The notes under the pieces: generated by a model | Databases searched by the model: none | What the model saw: the letters and a program-made list of their open reading frames with translations, nothing else | What the model was told of the DNA's origin: nothing | Origin: an uncultured Clostridium sp. | GTDB taxonomy: Bacteria > Bacillota > Clostridia > TANB77 > CAG-508 | Reading direction: 5' to 3' | DNA: 28,843 bases | Assembly: GCA_947057505.1 (NCBI GenBank) | Contig: CAMSEM010000007.1 | Location: 1 to 28,843 of the forward strand | Part shown: positions 15,580 through 24,454 of the stretch, piece by piece | Numbering within the stretch: the stretch's first letter is position 1 | Layout of the letters: each line of letters starts with the position of its first letter | Made by a program: the position numbers and the translations under genes

Positions 15580-17521
15580 TGACTATACTGCTCCAGGAGA
15601 ATACAAAATTTTAAAAAAGAAAACCATAAAAGAATTAATTGCACCATCTGGTGTAGACACTAGTAATATTGACCATTTAGAAATTATTTCTAATGTAACC
15701 AGATATGCAAGAAGCTTCTTTGTATCTAGTTTGCCAAGAATGTGTACTTTCCCAGAATTATTTAGAGACATGTATCTATTTGGAGACATCAATACTTCTA
15801 TTTATATTAACCCAATACAAGAATCTAAATCACAAAATGAGTTAAATAGAGTAATTAACGAACTAGAAACAGAAAGAATTGTAGCAGCAGATAGAGGTAA
15901 CATCAATAGAGAAAGTACCTTAGGTCAAAAAAGGTTAGAAGCAGAACAATTAAGAGATGAAATAGCAGCAGGCTTTAATAAACTATATGAAGCATCTATT
16001 GTAGCAACACTATTTGCCTATAGCCTAGAAGACCTAGATAAATATACCAAACTATTAGCAACAGAGCTTTCAAAATCATTAGTCAATGTAAAAAGTGCAT
16101 GGGCAATGCAAGAAGAAGCATTTAAATCTAACCTTCCACTAATGGAAGACAAAATTAAAAAAACACATACCTTTGACCGTAGATCTATGGGAACTATCTT
16201 CCCATTTACTACATCAGAAGTAGGTCATCCAAGTGGAATACCACTTGGTATTAATAAACAAACTGGAGTACCAATTTTATTTGATAACTTCCACAATTCA
16301 CTTACTAACTACAATATGGTTATCTTTGCAAAATCTGGTGCTGGTAAATCTGTTACCATGAAAACATTAATTTCACGTTCAGCAGTATTAATGGGGATTC
16401 AAAGCTTAGCACTAGATGCCGAAGGTGAATATAGCATTGTGGCAGAAAGCTTAGGTGGAATTAATGTAGTACTTTCCCCAACTTCTAAAACAGTAATTAA
16501 CATTTTCGACATTGAAACAGAAGTTATCAAAGATGAAATAACAGGTAGAGATAGATTAGTTTTAAATGTAGAAAACAAAGTAGAAGATGTAACCCAAGCC
16601 TTACTTACCATGGCAAGAGGTAGTACAAGAAGTACAGAAGTAAACGAACTTACGAAACAAATTATAGCAGAGTCTGTTTTTGAAGAATACAGTGCTCATG
16701 GCATCACATCAGACCCAAATAGCTTATATGAAGCTGCAAACTCAGGGATAGATGGTAATATGCTTGGAAGAGAAAAGAAAAAAATGCCTACCATAGGCTC
16801 ATGGTATAAAAGAATAGAGGCAAAAGCTACAAGTAATGAAAATCCAGACTATAGTTTCCATTACAGCTACTTATTAAAGGTTATGAAACAATACATAAGA
16901 GAATATGAAGGACAAATGGCATATTTTGATGGACAATCTACCTTCGACTTATTAGATGGAACACTATTTATCAACTTAGATATTTCCCAACTAGAAGAAA
17001 GGTTTGCAAGACCTTTAGCGCAACAAATATTACTTGCATGGATATGGGAAAAATATGTAAAGAAAAATAGCGAAGATAGAGCCAAAGCTGCTAAAAAGAG
17101 GGTATTAGTAGACGAAGCATGGATGCTTTTACCATATCCAGAAGCAGTAGATTTCTTAAACACAATGGCACGTCGTGCCAGAAAAAGAAATGTATCACTT
17201 GCCATTATTTCACAAAGGTTCCAAGACTTTTATGAAAAACCAGAGGCACAAGCAGTACTTACCTCATCAGATACAAAGCTATTCTTAGCACAAGATAAAT
17301 CTGAAATACAGTATTTAAAAGAAGTATTTAAACTTAGCGAAGGAGAGGCAAACTTTTTAATAACATGTTTTAAAGGAGAAGGATTACTAAAAGTAGGAGC
17401 AGATAGTGCCATTATACAAATACAACCTACTGCAAAAGAATTTGAGTTTGTAGAAACAAACTTAAATAAGTTAGCACAGATGAAAAACGCAAATATAAGA
17501 CAAACCTATTTAGGAGGATAA
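15530..17521 (+). CDS. VirB4-type conjugation/secretion ATPase
   Basis: A 663-residue cytoplasmic AAA+-like ATPase that powers pilus assembly and substrate transfer, the hallmark of a type IV secretion system. Walker A is AKSGAGKSVT (Lys273, Ser274), Walker B is RVLVDEAWMLL (Asp528, Glu529), and TMARRARKRNVSLAIISQRFQDF near 545-567 contains the conserved RxxRK and Gln-finger segments. The N-terminal ~240 residues form the usual VirB4 domain with LFRDMYLFGDINTSIYINP. It overlaps the preceding gene by 50 bp. AAGGAGG lies 11 bases before ATG 15530. The next gene starts 1 bp after its stop. VirB4 is the most reliable marker for typing the locus. Confidence 0.95.
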   Translation: MSKKNKLKEEALQNQHNDYTAPGEYKILKKKTIKELIAPSGVDTSNIDHLEIISNVTRYARSFFVSSLPRMCTFPELFRDMYLFGDINTSIYINPIQESKSQNELNRVINELETERIVAADRGNINRESTLGQKRLEAEQLRDEIAAGFNKLYEASIVATLFAYSLEDLDKYTKLLATELSKSLVNVKSAWAMQEEAFKSNLPLMEDKIKKTHTFDRRSMGTIFPFTTSEVGHPSGIPLGINKQTGVPILFDNFHNSLTNYNMVIFAKSGAGKSVTMKTLISRSAVLMGIQSLALDAEGEYSIVAESLGGINVVLSPTSKTVINIFDIETEVIKDEITGRDRLVLNVENKVEDVTQALLTMARGSTRSTEVNELTKQIIAESVFEEYSAHGITSDPNSLYEAANSGIDGNMLGREKKKMPTIGSWYKRIEAKATSNENPDYSFHYSYLLKVMKQYIREYEGQMAYFDGQSTFDLLDGTLFINLDISQLEERFARPLAQQILLAWIWEKYVKKNSEDRAKAAKKRVLVDEAWMLLPYPEAVDFLNTMARRARKRNVSLAIISQRFQDFYEKPEAQAVLTSSDTKLFLAQDKSEIQYLKEVFKLSEGEANFLITCFKGEGLLKVGADSAIIQIQPTAKEFEFVETNLNKLAQMKNANIRQTYLGG

Positions 17522-17522
17522 T

Positions 17523-20513
17523 ATGAAACTTTTTACACAGAAAGGAACTGTACATAAGATAATTATTGCAATTGTAATTGTATTATTATTTAATTTTATA
17601 TCTCCCACTATTTCATCTGCAAGTGCTGCAGGAACAGCAGGAGGAATACTATTTGAGCCAATTAAAGATTTACTTTTAGTTATATCAGATGGAATTATAA
17701 ATGTAACACAGAAAATGCTATTTGGAATAGATATGTCATTTCTCATACTACAATATGAACCGCAAGGAATATTTGACTGGATAGGAGAACACTTTGCAGT
17801 AATTGCAGGAGTGACAATTGGTGTGATAGTAGCAGGAGCAGGACTAGCAGGAAGTACAGTTACAGGAGGAGCAACTTTGCCTGCAATTGCAGCAGGAGTT
17901 AAGATAATAACTGGAAGTATTGCAACTGGTGTTTTATGGGGGGCAGGAACAGGAGTAGGAGTTAATGCAGTTGCTAGTATTTTTGATACTAATACACTTC
18001 CAGAAAAATTAAAATTACCAATGTTTGTGTTAAGCCCAGAAGAGATTTTTAGTAATAAAATAGCTTTATTAGATGTAAACTTTTTCAATCCTAATGAATA
18101 TAAAGATATTTCTACACAAGTAGGAGAAGGATTAGAGCAAAAATCCACAGCTTTAGTATTACAACCAACTATTTCAGCATGGTATTATGCATTAAGAAAT
18201 TTAGCAATAGTAGCGTTATTATCTATTTTAGTCTATACAGGTATCAGAATTATTATAAGTAGTTCAGCAGATGATAAAGCAAAATACAAACAAAGATTAA
18301 TGGACTGGCTAGTTGCTATGTGTTTACTATTCTTTATGCACTATATTATGGCGTTTGCAGTAACTGTAACACAAGAAATTACAAGAGCAGTACTGTCAGT
18401 AAATAAAACCTATGTAGTAGCAATTGGCGATATAGATGAAACAAATGGAAAAAGGCAATTAAGTAAATATGTATATGAAGATGGAAAAGAAGTTTTTGAC
18501 TTTAGCACAGGTTCAACAGGGGCTGTATTAAAAGATGCAGAGATTATTATTCCGGCAGTAGATGAAAATGGCAATGAAATATCAGGTAAATATTATATAC
18601 AATGGCCAGGTAATTTAATGACAAAAGCTAGAATGGAATTACAGTTGGAGCCAATAGATAAATCTCAAGATGAAGTATTAATGAGACAATTTGGTTATAC
18701 CTTAATTTATTTAGCATTAGTAATTTATACAATGTTATTCTTGTATAGATATTTAAAAAGATTATTAATGTTAACATTTTTAACCATTATTGCACCATTA
18801 ATGGCAATGACCTATCCATTAGACAAAATGAAAGATGGTAGTGCTCAAGGATTTAATACATGGCTAAAAGAATATTTATATAACCTACTAATACAACCAG
18901 TACACTTAATTTTATATACTGTATTAATAGGTTCTGCAATAGATTTAGCAGCAGATAATTTAATTTACTCTTTAGTAGCACTAGGGTTCATCTTACAGGC
19001 AGAAAAATTATTACGTAAATTCTTTGGATTTGATAAAGCATCTACAGTAGAAGGTGGTTCTGCATTAGGAGGAGCTTTAGCAATGCAAGGACTTAATATG
19101 GTAGCTAAAGCCTTTGGAAAAGGCTCAAAAGGAGCAAAAGGCGGAGGAAAAGGTCCAGATGCAAGCAAACTGCCAGCAGGAGTAAGAAAAGGCGATAAAG
19201 GATATGACGCAGATAGCCTATATAATGGAGCATTTGGTAGCAATAGTAATAATGAAGGAGATAACAGCAATAATCCAGGAAGTGAACCTCTAGAAGGAAA
19301 CAATGGAAGCCAAATAGGTGGAGAAAATGGACAAGATAGAAACAGCGGAGATACTAATACTAATTTAGGAGGCGAACCTTTAGAGGGAAATAATAGAAAT
19401 ACACAATCAGGAGTAGATGATAATGATATAAGATTTGCCGACCCTGGATTAGAAGCAGCAGAAGCTCTTCGTGATAATGGTTATGCAATAGAAGATGGCC
19501 TTGCTGATATTGGAGCAGAAACAGGTGAAGCCTTAAATTATAATGAAAATGATATGCTAGGCTCAAATATTCGATATGGAAATGGAACAATTGCTAGAGT
19601 AAGACCAATTCAACAAAGAAACTTTGCAAACAACGCAAATGAATTAGGAAATACTACTACACAGAGTGGAACAGTAAATGGTAGAAGTACTCTTAGAAAT
19701 CGAATTTATGGGCAACAAGTTCCAAGAAATACAGGTACAGAAACATTAACAAGTGGAACAAATAATACATCTATCAATGGAGCAATAGCTAGAAATACAA
19801 ACTCAAACTCTATTGATAATAGAAATACAAGAAACAGTAAATTAAGAAATATTGCTAAAACAGCTGGAAGTGCAGCAAAATATATTGGACCAAGAGCTGC
19901 TAATTTTGCAGCAAAAACTGCAGTTAAAACTACACTAGCAGGTGCAGGAGCAATGGTTGGTATGGCAGCAGGATTAGTATCAGACAATTATGGTAATGTA
20001 GGCAAATTTGGACTAGCAGGAGGCGCAGCTGGCTTAGCGATGAGCTCTGGTGCAATAGGTACTGCTGGCTCAGTAAAACAAATGGGAAATGATATGGTTG
20101 CAGCAGCAGAAAAAGAATATGCAGCTACACACACAGCAGATGAACTAGAAGCAAGACAAAACAAACAAGCAGATGCAGCTTGGATGAGAGATAAAGAAAG
20201 AGTAAAATACTACCAAGATAAAATGAATGTATCTAAAAAAGAAGCACAAAGAATTATGAAAGAAGAAGCAATAGAATATAGAAAACATGGTATTACAGAT
20301 GATAAAGCTATTATAAAAGCCATGAAATATAAAGATGAAGACTTTGGAGAAAGCAGAACTTCAAAAGAGAGAATTCTTCTTGCACAACTTGCAAGTGGTG
20401 TTTCTAAACAAAAAGATATAGAACAAGTAGAAAAAGGCTTCAAGAGAAGAGGAATTAAAGAATCAGAAAGTAGAAAATATATTAATGCTATTAATAAATT
20501 TAACAACTGGTAA
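17523..20513 (+). CDS. VirB6/TrbL-like polytopic channel protein with a long soluble tail
   Basis: A 996-residue membrane protein taken as the inner-membrane channel component. It starts with a signal-like helix (about 10-30) and has hydrophobic segments near 90-150, 220-245, 262-288, 390-412, 414-435 and 450-490, with an extracellular-type domain at about 290-385. The segment GIRIIISSSADDKAKYKQRL followed by MDWLVA resembles the inter-helix loop of the pilins. From about 505 on, the protein is soluble: a Gly/Asn-rich region (560-810) containing two copies of EPLEGNN 30 residues apart (588 and 618), a small Ala/Gly-rich hydrophobic patch (815-880), and a charged helical end. VirB6 homologues are often 300-600 residues, so the tail is large. 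AGGAGG, seven bases before ATG 17523, overlaps the end of VirB4. Confidence 0.8.
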   Translation: MKLFTQKGTVHKIIIAIVIVLLFNFISPTISSASAAGTAGGILFEPIKDLLLVISDGIINVTQKMLFGIDMSFLILQYEPQGIFDWIGEHFAVIAGVTIGVIVAGAGLAGSTVTGGATLPAIAAGVKIITGSIATGVLWGAGTGVGVNAVASIFDTNTLPEKLKLPMFVLSPEEIFSNKIALLDVNFFNPNEYKDISTQVGEGLEQKSTALVLQPTISAWYYALRNLAIVALLSILVYTGIRIIISSSADDKAKYKQRLMDWLVAMCLLFFMHYIMAFAVTVTQEITRAVLSVNKTYVVAIGDIDETNGKRQLSKYVYEDGKEVFDFSTGSTGAVLKDAEIIIPAVDENGNEISGKYYIQWPGNLMTKARMELQLEPIDKSQDEVLMRQFGYTLIYLALVIYTMLFLYRYLKRLLMLTFLTIIAPLMAMTYPLDKMKDGSAQGFNTWLKEYLYNLLIQPVHLILYTVLIGSAIDLAADNLIYSLVALGFILQAEKLLRKFFGFDKASTVEGGSALGGALAMQGLNMVAKAFGKGSKGAKGGGKGPDASKLPAGVRKGDKGYDADSLYNGAFGSNSNNEGDNSNNPGSEPLEGNNGSQIGGENGQDRNSGDTNTNLGGEPLEGNNRNTQSGVDDNDIRFADPGLEAAEALRDNGYAIEDGLADIGAETGEALNYNENDMLGSNIRYGNGTIARVRPIQQRNFANNANELGNTTTQSGTVNGRSTLRNRIYGQQVPRNTGTETLTSGTNNTSINGAIARNTNSNSIDNRNTRNSKLRNIAKTAGSAAKYIGPRAANFAAKTAVKTTLAGAGAMVGMAAGLVSDNYGNVGKFGLAGGAAGLAMSSGAIGTAGSVKQMGNDMVAAAEKEYAATHTADELEARQNKQADAAWMRDKERVKYYQDKMNVSKKEAQRIMKEEAIEYRKHGITDDKAIIKAMKYKDEDFGESRTSKERILLAQLASGVSKQKDIEQVEKGFKRRGIKESESRKYINAINKFNNW

Positions 20514-20580
20514 AATACTGTTTGTTATACCCAAAATAGCAATTTCATAGCAAAACTAAAAAACAAGGAGGGTTACGCAT

Positions 20581-21570
20581 ATGCTAAATAAACTGTTTAG
20601 AAAATACAACCAAAATAGAAAAGCAATTTGGACAGTTATCATTATGGTAGCCTTCTTTGTTATTTTGTTGCAAACCATCTTTGGCTTAATCAGGGCAGAT
20701 AGAGAAAAAAGGCTTGCTAATATAGAAGATGAGGAAAATGAATTACTAAATAATAACATTCAAACATCTATAGGAAGTAATACAATCAATAATACACAAA
20801 ATACTGTAAATCAAAATAATGTAAGTGAAAGCGGTACTACGAATAACAACATAAATAATCCAACAAAACTTATCAATCAATTTATAGAATATTGTAATAA
20901 CAACCAAATAGATAAAGCATATGAAATGCTATCAAGTGGCTGTAAAACTGTACTATTTCCAAGCCAAGCTGACTTTCAAATTAAATATGTACAACCAGTA
21001 TTTAGCATGAAAAGAACTGCTAAAATAGAGCAAGGAATGTATGGAGAAGGCATTTATAAAGTAACTTATTATTCCAATATGCTATCTAGCGGTGGCTATC
21101 AAAACGCTAATAGCATGCAAGACTACATGGTAGTCTTGCAAGAAGATGAGCAAAAAAAATTAAGTATTAATCATTTGATTGATGTACAAAACTTAAACAA
21201 AATTTCAAATGAAACACAAGTAATGATAAAATTATTACAAAAGCAAAGTTACACAGATTATGAAATTTATCAAATTCAAATTACAAACCAAACTAATCAA
21301 ACAATATTAGTGTCAGAACAAAAAAGCAAAAGCTCTGTTAATTTAGTAGATCAAAATGGAGTAAATTATCCATCTAATATCGATGAGCAAGCAAAAGAAA
21401 GATTAATATTAAAACCACAAGAAACAACTATATTAGAACTAAAGTTTAATAAAATGTATAATACAAATCGAATCAATCAATCTATTCAATTTTTAAATAT
21501 GATTGCAGATTACGAAGCTTACCAAAGAGGAGAAGAAGTAGAAAGAATAAATTTAAGCATTATGCTTTAG
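20581..21570 (+). CDS. VirB8/TcpC-like bitopic membrane protein
   Basis: A 329-residue protein with a short cytoplasmic N terminus, one membrane helix (about 16-38), an Asn/Thr-rich linker (50-90) and an extracytoplasmic part. Residues 93 to ~205 look like an NTF2-like domain: LINQFIEYCNNNQIDKAYEM, then LSSGCKTVLFPS and a strand-rich stretch. The A-Y-x-x-L motif recurs three times in the other VirB8-like protein encoded at 24455. A second, beta-rich region (about 225-310) resembles a small extracellular domain. VirB8/TcpC proteins scaffold the complex between membrane and wall; the assignment rests on layout, fold-like motifs and position. AAGGAGGG, ten bases upstream, supports ATG 20581. Confidence 0.65.
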   Translation: MLNKLFRKYNQNRKAIWTVIIMVAFFVILLQTIFGLIRADREKRLANIEDEENELLNNNIQTSIGSNTINNTQNTVNQNNVSESGTTNNNINNPTKLINQFIEYCNNNQIDKAYEMLSSGCKTVLFPSQADFQIKYVQPVFSMKRTAKIEQGMYGEGIYKVTYYSNMLSSGGYQNANSMQDYMVVLQEDEQKKLSINHLIDVQNLNKISNETQVMIKLLQKQSYTDYEIYQIQITNQTNQTILVSEQKSKSSVNLVDQNGVNYPSNIDEQAKERLILKPQETTILELKFNKMYNTNRINQSIQFLNMIADYEAYQRGEEVERINLSIML

Positions 21571-21586
21571 TAAATAGAGGAAAAAT

Positions 21587-24397
21587 ATGGATCATTTTAA
21601 AGAACGTTTTATAGGCACACTAAAGAAAACTAGAAAAGCAGTTTTTAATATGTTAAAAAAACCACTAAAAAGATTATTAATTGTAGCAATTGCTATTATA
21701 TTAATTATCATTTCTTTAGTGGGTTCTTATGATGCCTTATTAAAACAGTTTTCAGATAAAGCAAGTGACCATATGAAAAATAACCCAGTAAAATATGATG
21801 CTAAAGGAGAATCTATTTTAATAGATGAAGAACAAATTGCAATGTTAGAAGGCTTGCTAGAAAATATGGGAACTAGCAAGGAAAGATTGCACTTAACAAC
21901 TGAAGATTTAGAAAAACTATATGCAGCAGAAGTAGTTACACAAGAAATTAATAGAGGGGTTCCAGAGCAAAAAGATAAATACTATGGTAGAGTATATATT
22001 AAAAAAGCAGGTGATTCAACAGAACTAGATGATTTAAAAGACTTAACCTATATTGACTTTGAAGAATTTCAAGCATTAGATGCAAACGAAATTAGAAACT
22101 ATTTTTCAATTGATGGAGATCAACTATGTGTGGCAAGTATTGTAGAAACCAATAGCTCAAATGGTGACCCTACTCAAAGCATTAATATTCATAAGTTAAA
22201 TTACAAAAATCAATTAACACCATATATGATGCCATTAGAATTTTTATTAGACTTATGTATTATTACAGAAAATCCAGAATTTGTTATGGAACTAGCAGAA
22301 AAAGTCATAAACGAAACCAAAATTGTTCTTGCTGTTATGGAAGAAACCGAAACCACTATAACGGTAACTACCAAAAAATATACAGAAATGACAGAAACTT
22401 GGGTGAAAACAGATGTATGGAATAAAGAAGGTGTAAAAATTAGCCACGAAGAAGATGGACCTGATATAAGTGAAAAAGAAAAAACAGAAACTACCAGAGA
22501 TAAAGTTTTTACTGTAACACCAATTGTGAAAGTAGCTTATGTAGATTCATGGTTTATAGAACAGCAATATATTTATAATAAAGTAAAAAAAGAAACAGTA
22601 ACAGAAATTCCAGAAGATGATCCAAGTAATAAAATAGAAGACGAACCAAAACCAGAACATAAAAGCTATGAAGGTGTAAGTGTGGATGAAGCAGAAGATG
22701 GTACAACAACCATAGTTGAAAAAAGTGAAGTTAGCTGGAAAGTGAATATAAGGCAATCAGTAAAAATTACCAATATAAAAGTAATGTATGAACAAGGTAT
22801 TACCAAAGAACCACTAGATAAAGCACAAGAATTTTTAGAGTTGTTGCAAAAACCATTTAAAAAACCAAACTCTTTCATGAAAGAAGCAGCAATAGGCGAT
22901 ATTGTAAGTGGAGCAGGTATTTTATTACAAATGCTAGAAGGAAACGAAAGAACACAAGCAGTAGAACACATTATGAGATATATTTTATATGTATATACAG
23001 GAGACTACTATGGTGTAACAGAACTAGACTTAAGCCTATTTGAAGCAAATGGATTTAGTACCATTTCAAGCTCTAGCTTATCTACCTATTTAAGACAATT
23101 TTCACATTCAGGAGAAGCTGCCCAATCACCAGATGGCAAGTATTATCAAATGTATGGAGATGGAGTAGGCTGGCCAACCATAGGTAATGCAGACTTACAG
23201 TGGAAATCACATCATAGTAAATTTGCGGTACCTGGAAATGTAAGAGATAATGGCGAAGAAAAATCAGTTTCTAATGTAGAAGAATTTGTAAACAGTAAAT
23301 TAACAAGAGGACCAGAAGCAGAATACTCAAACATTGAAATTACTCAAATGCAAATTTATGTAGAAAAAGAATTAGTAGATAAAATTGGAGATAGTGTACA
23401 AGAAACTTACTATAACTCTGTTGTAAATAGCACGCAAGGTTTAAATTTATCAAGGCAACAATTATATGCACTAACTACCATTAGCTATAACTTTGGTCAT
23501 TTACCAAAAAGAAATGGATATACTTTTAAAGAAGTATACCAAGCAGGGGCAGCAAAATATCAAGTAAACTCTCCAGAACATAACAAATTTATATGGGATA
23601 ATTGGTGGAATTATCTAGAAGGAGGTTCTGCAGGTCATATACCTGCAAGAGATGCAGCCTTTGAAACCTATGTAAAAGGAGTTTATGACTTTTCACAATC
23701 AGATGCAGGTACTGTATTTGGTAGAAGTAAGTATATTTATTATACACAAGAGCAAATTAATAGAATTGACTATGCTCCAAACAAACCAATTACAAGAACA
23801 CCAAGCAATGAAAAAGAAATCTTTACCTATCAAGAAAACTCAGTAGGAACTAGTGGTATAACCTCAATAGAAGGATTGGACTTAAATACTTATACAAGTG
23901 CAGCGGGAAAAACATTTATAGAATATAAGCAAAATGCAGGACCATGGGCAAATAAACCTTATGGTGATGGAACAATTGCAGGTCAAGGCTGTAGTATTAC
24001 ATCATTAGCAATTGTTGCAAGTGCATATGGCTATAACTATACACCAGATAGATGGTCTAGCAACAGTTTAACAAGTATTATTGGTCAAGCACAAAAAATG
24101 GCTTCTAAGAGTAGCATAGTAAACTTATCTGCAAGTAAAAATGTGCCTAAAAAAAATAAAAAAGATATACAAGAGCATTTAAAATCAGGAGAGCCAGTTA
24201 TTATACATGTACTAGGTGGCAAAAAAGGTGGAACTAATCCTTATACTTCTAACCAACACTGGATGGTATTGTTAGAGGTAAGTGGAGATGGAAAACAAGT
24301 ATATGTTTCAAATCCATATGTTAATAAATCAAATGGATGGGCAGATATAGATACAGTACTTATTTCGTTAAAGGCATATATTAAGGTAAGTAAGTAA
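21587..24397 (+). CDS. VirB1-like cell-wall hydrolase: GH24-like lysozyme plus C39-like cysteine peptidase
   Basis: A 936-residue membrane-anchored protein that would open the peptidoglycan for the secretion machine. One helix lies at about 30-47, followed by a long extracytoplasmic region (50-480) of unknown folds with a Thr/Glu-rich segment. Residues ~505-690 resemble GH24 lysozymes: candidate catalytic Glu510, then Y-x-D-x-x-G-x-x-T-I-G with Asp525 and Thr531, the same D-x5-T spacing as T4 lysozyme, and LSRQQLYALTTISYNFG in place of the family's second motif. Residues ~790-936 form a papain-like C39-type domain with Cys802 (GQGCSITSLA), His891 (NQHWMVLLEV) and Asn909 (SNPYV). Gram-positive VirB1 equivalents usually join a lysozyme to an NlpC/P60 peptidase; here the peptidase is of a different type. 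AGAGG precedes ATG 21587. Confidence 0.8.
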   Translation: MDHFKERFIGTLKKTRKAVFNMLKKPLKRLLIVAIAIILIIISLVGSYDALLKQFSDKASDHMKNNPVKYDAKGESILIDEEQIAMLEGLLENMGTSKERLHLTTEDLEKLYAAEVVTQEINRGVPEQKDKYYGRVYIKKAGDSTELDDLKDLTYIDFEEFQALDANEIRNYFSIDGDQLCVASIVETNSSNGDPTQSINIHKLNYKNQLTPYMMPLEFLLDLCIITENPEFVMELAEKVINETKIVLAVMEETETTITVTTKKYTEMTETWVKTDVWNKEGVKISHEEDGPDISEKEKTETTRDKVFTVTPIVKVAYVDSWFIEQQYIYNKVKKETVTEIPEDDPSNKIEDEPKPEHKSYEGVSVDEAEDGTTTIVEKSEVSWKVNIRQSVKITNIKVMYEQGITKEPLDKAQEFLELLQKPFKKPNSFMKEAAIGDIVSGAGILLQMLEGNERTQAVEHIMRYILYVYTGDYYGVTELDLSLFEANGFSTISSSSLSTYLRQFSHSGEAAQSPDGKYYQMYGDGVGWPTIGNADLQWKSHHSKFAVPGNVRDNGEEKSVSNVEEFVNSKLTRGPEAEYSNIEITQMQIYVEKELVDKIGDSVQETYYNSVVNSTQGLNLSRQQLYALTTISYNFGHLPKRNGYTFKEVYQAGAAKYQVNSPEHNKFIWDNWWNYLEGGSAGHIPARDAAFETYVKGVYDFSQSDAGTVFGRSKYIYYTQEQINRIDYAPNKPITRTPSNEKEIFTYQENSVGTSGITSIEGLDLNTYTSAAGKTFIEYKQNAGPWANKPYGDGTIAGQGCSITSLAIVASAYGYNYTPDRWSSNSLTSIIGQAQKMASKSSIVNLSASKNVPKKNKKDIQEHLKSGEPVIIHVLGGKKGGTNPYTSNQHWMVLLEVSGDGKQVYVSNPYVNKSNGWADIDTVLISLKAYIKVSK

Positions 24398-24454
24398 GCG
24401 TTACCATTCATACTTAATAAGAATAATATGAATCAAAAAAGGAGGTACCAAACT

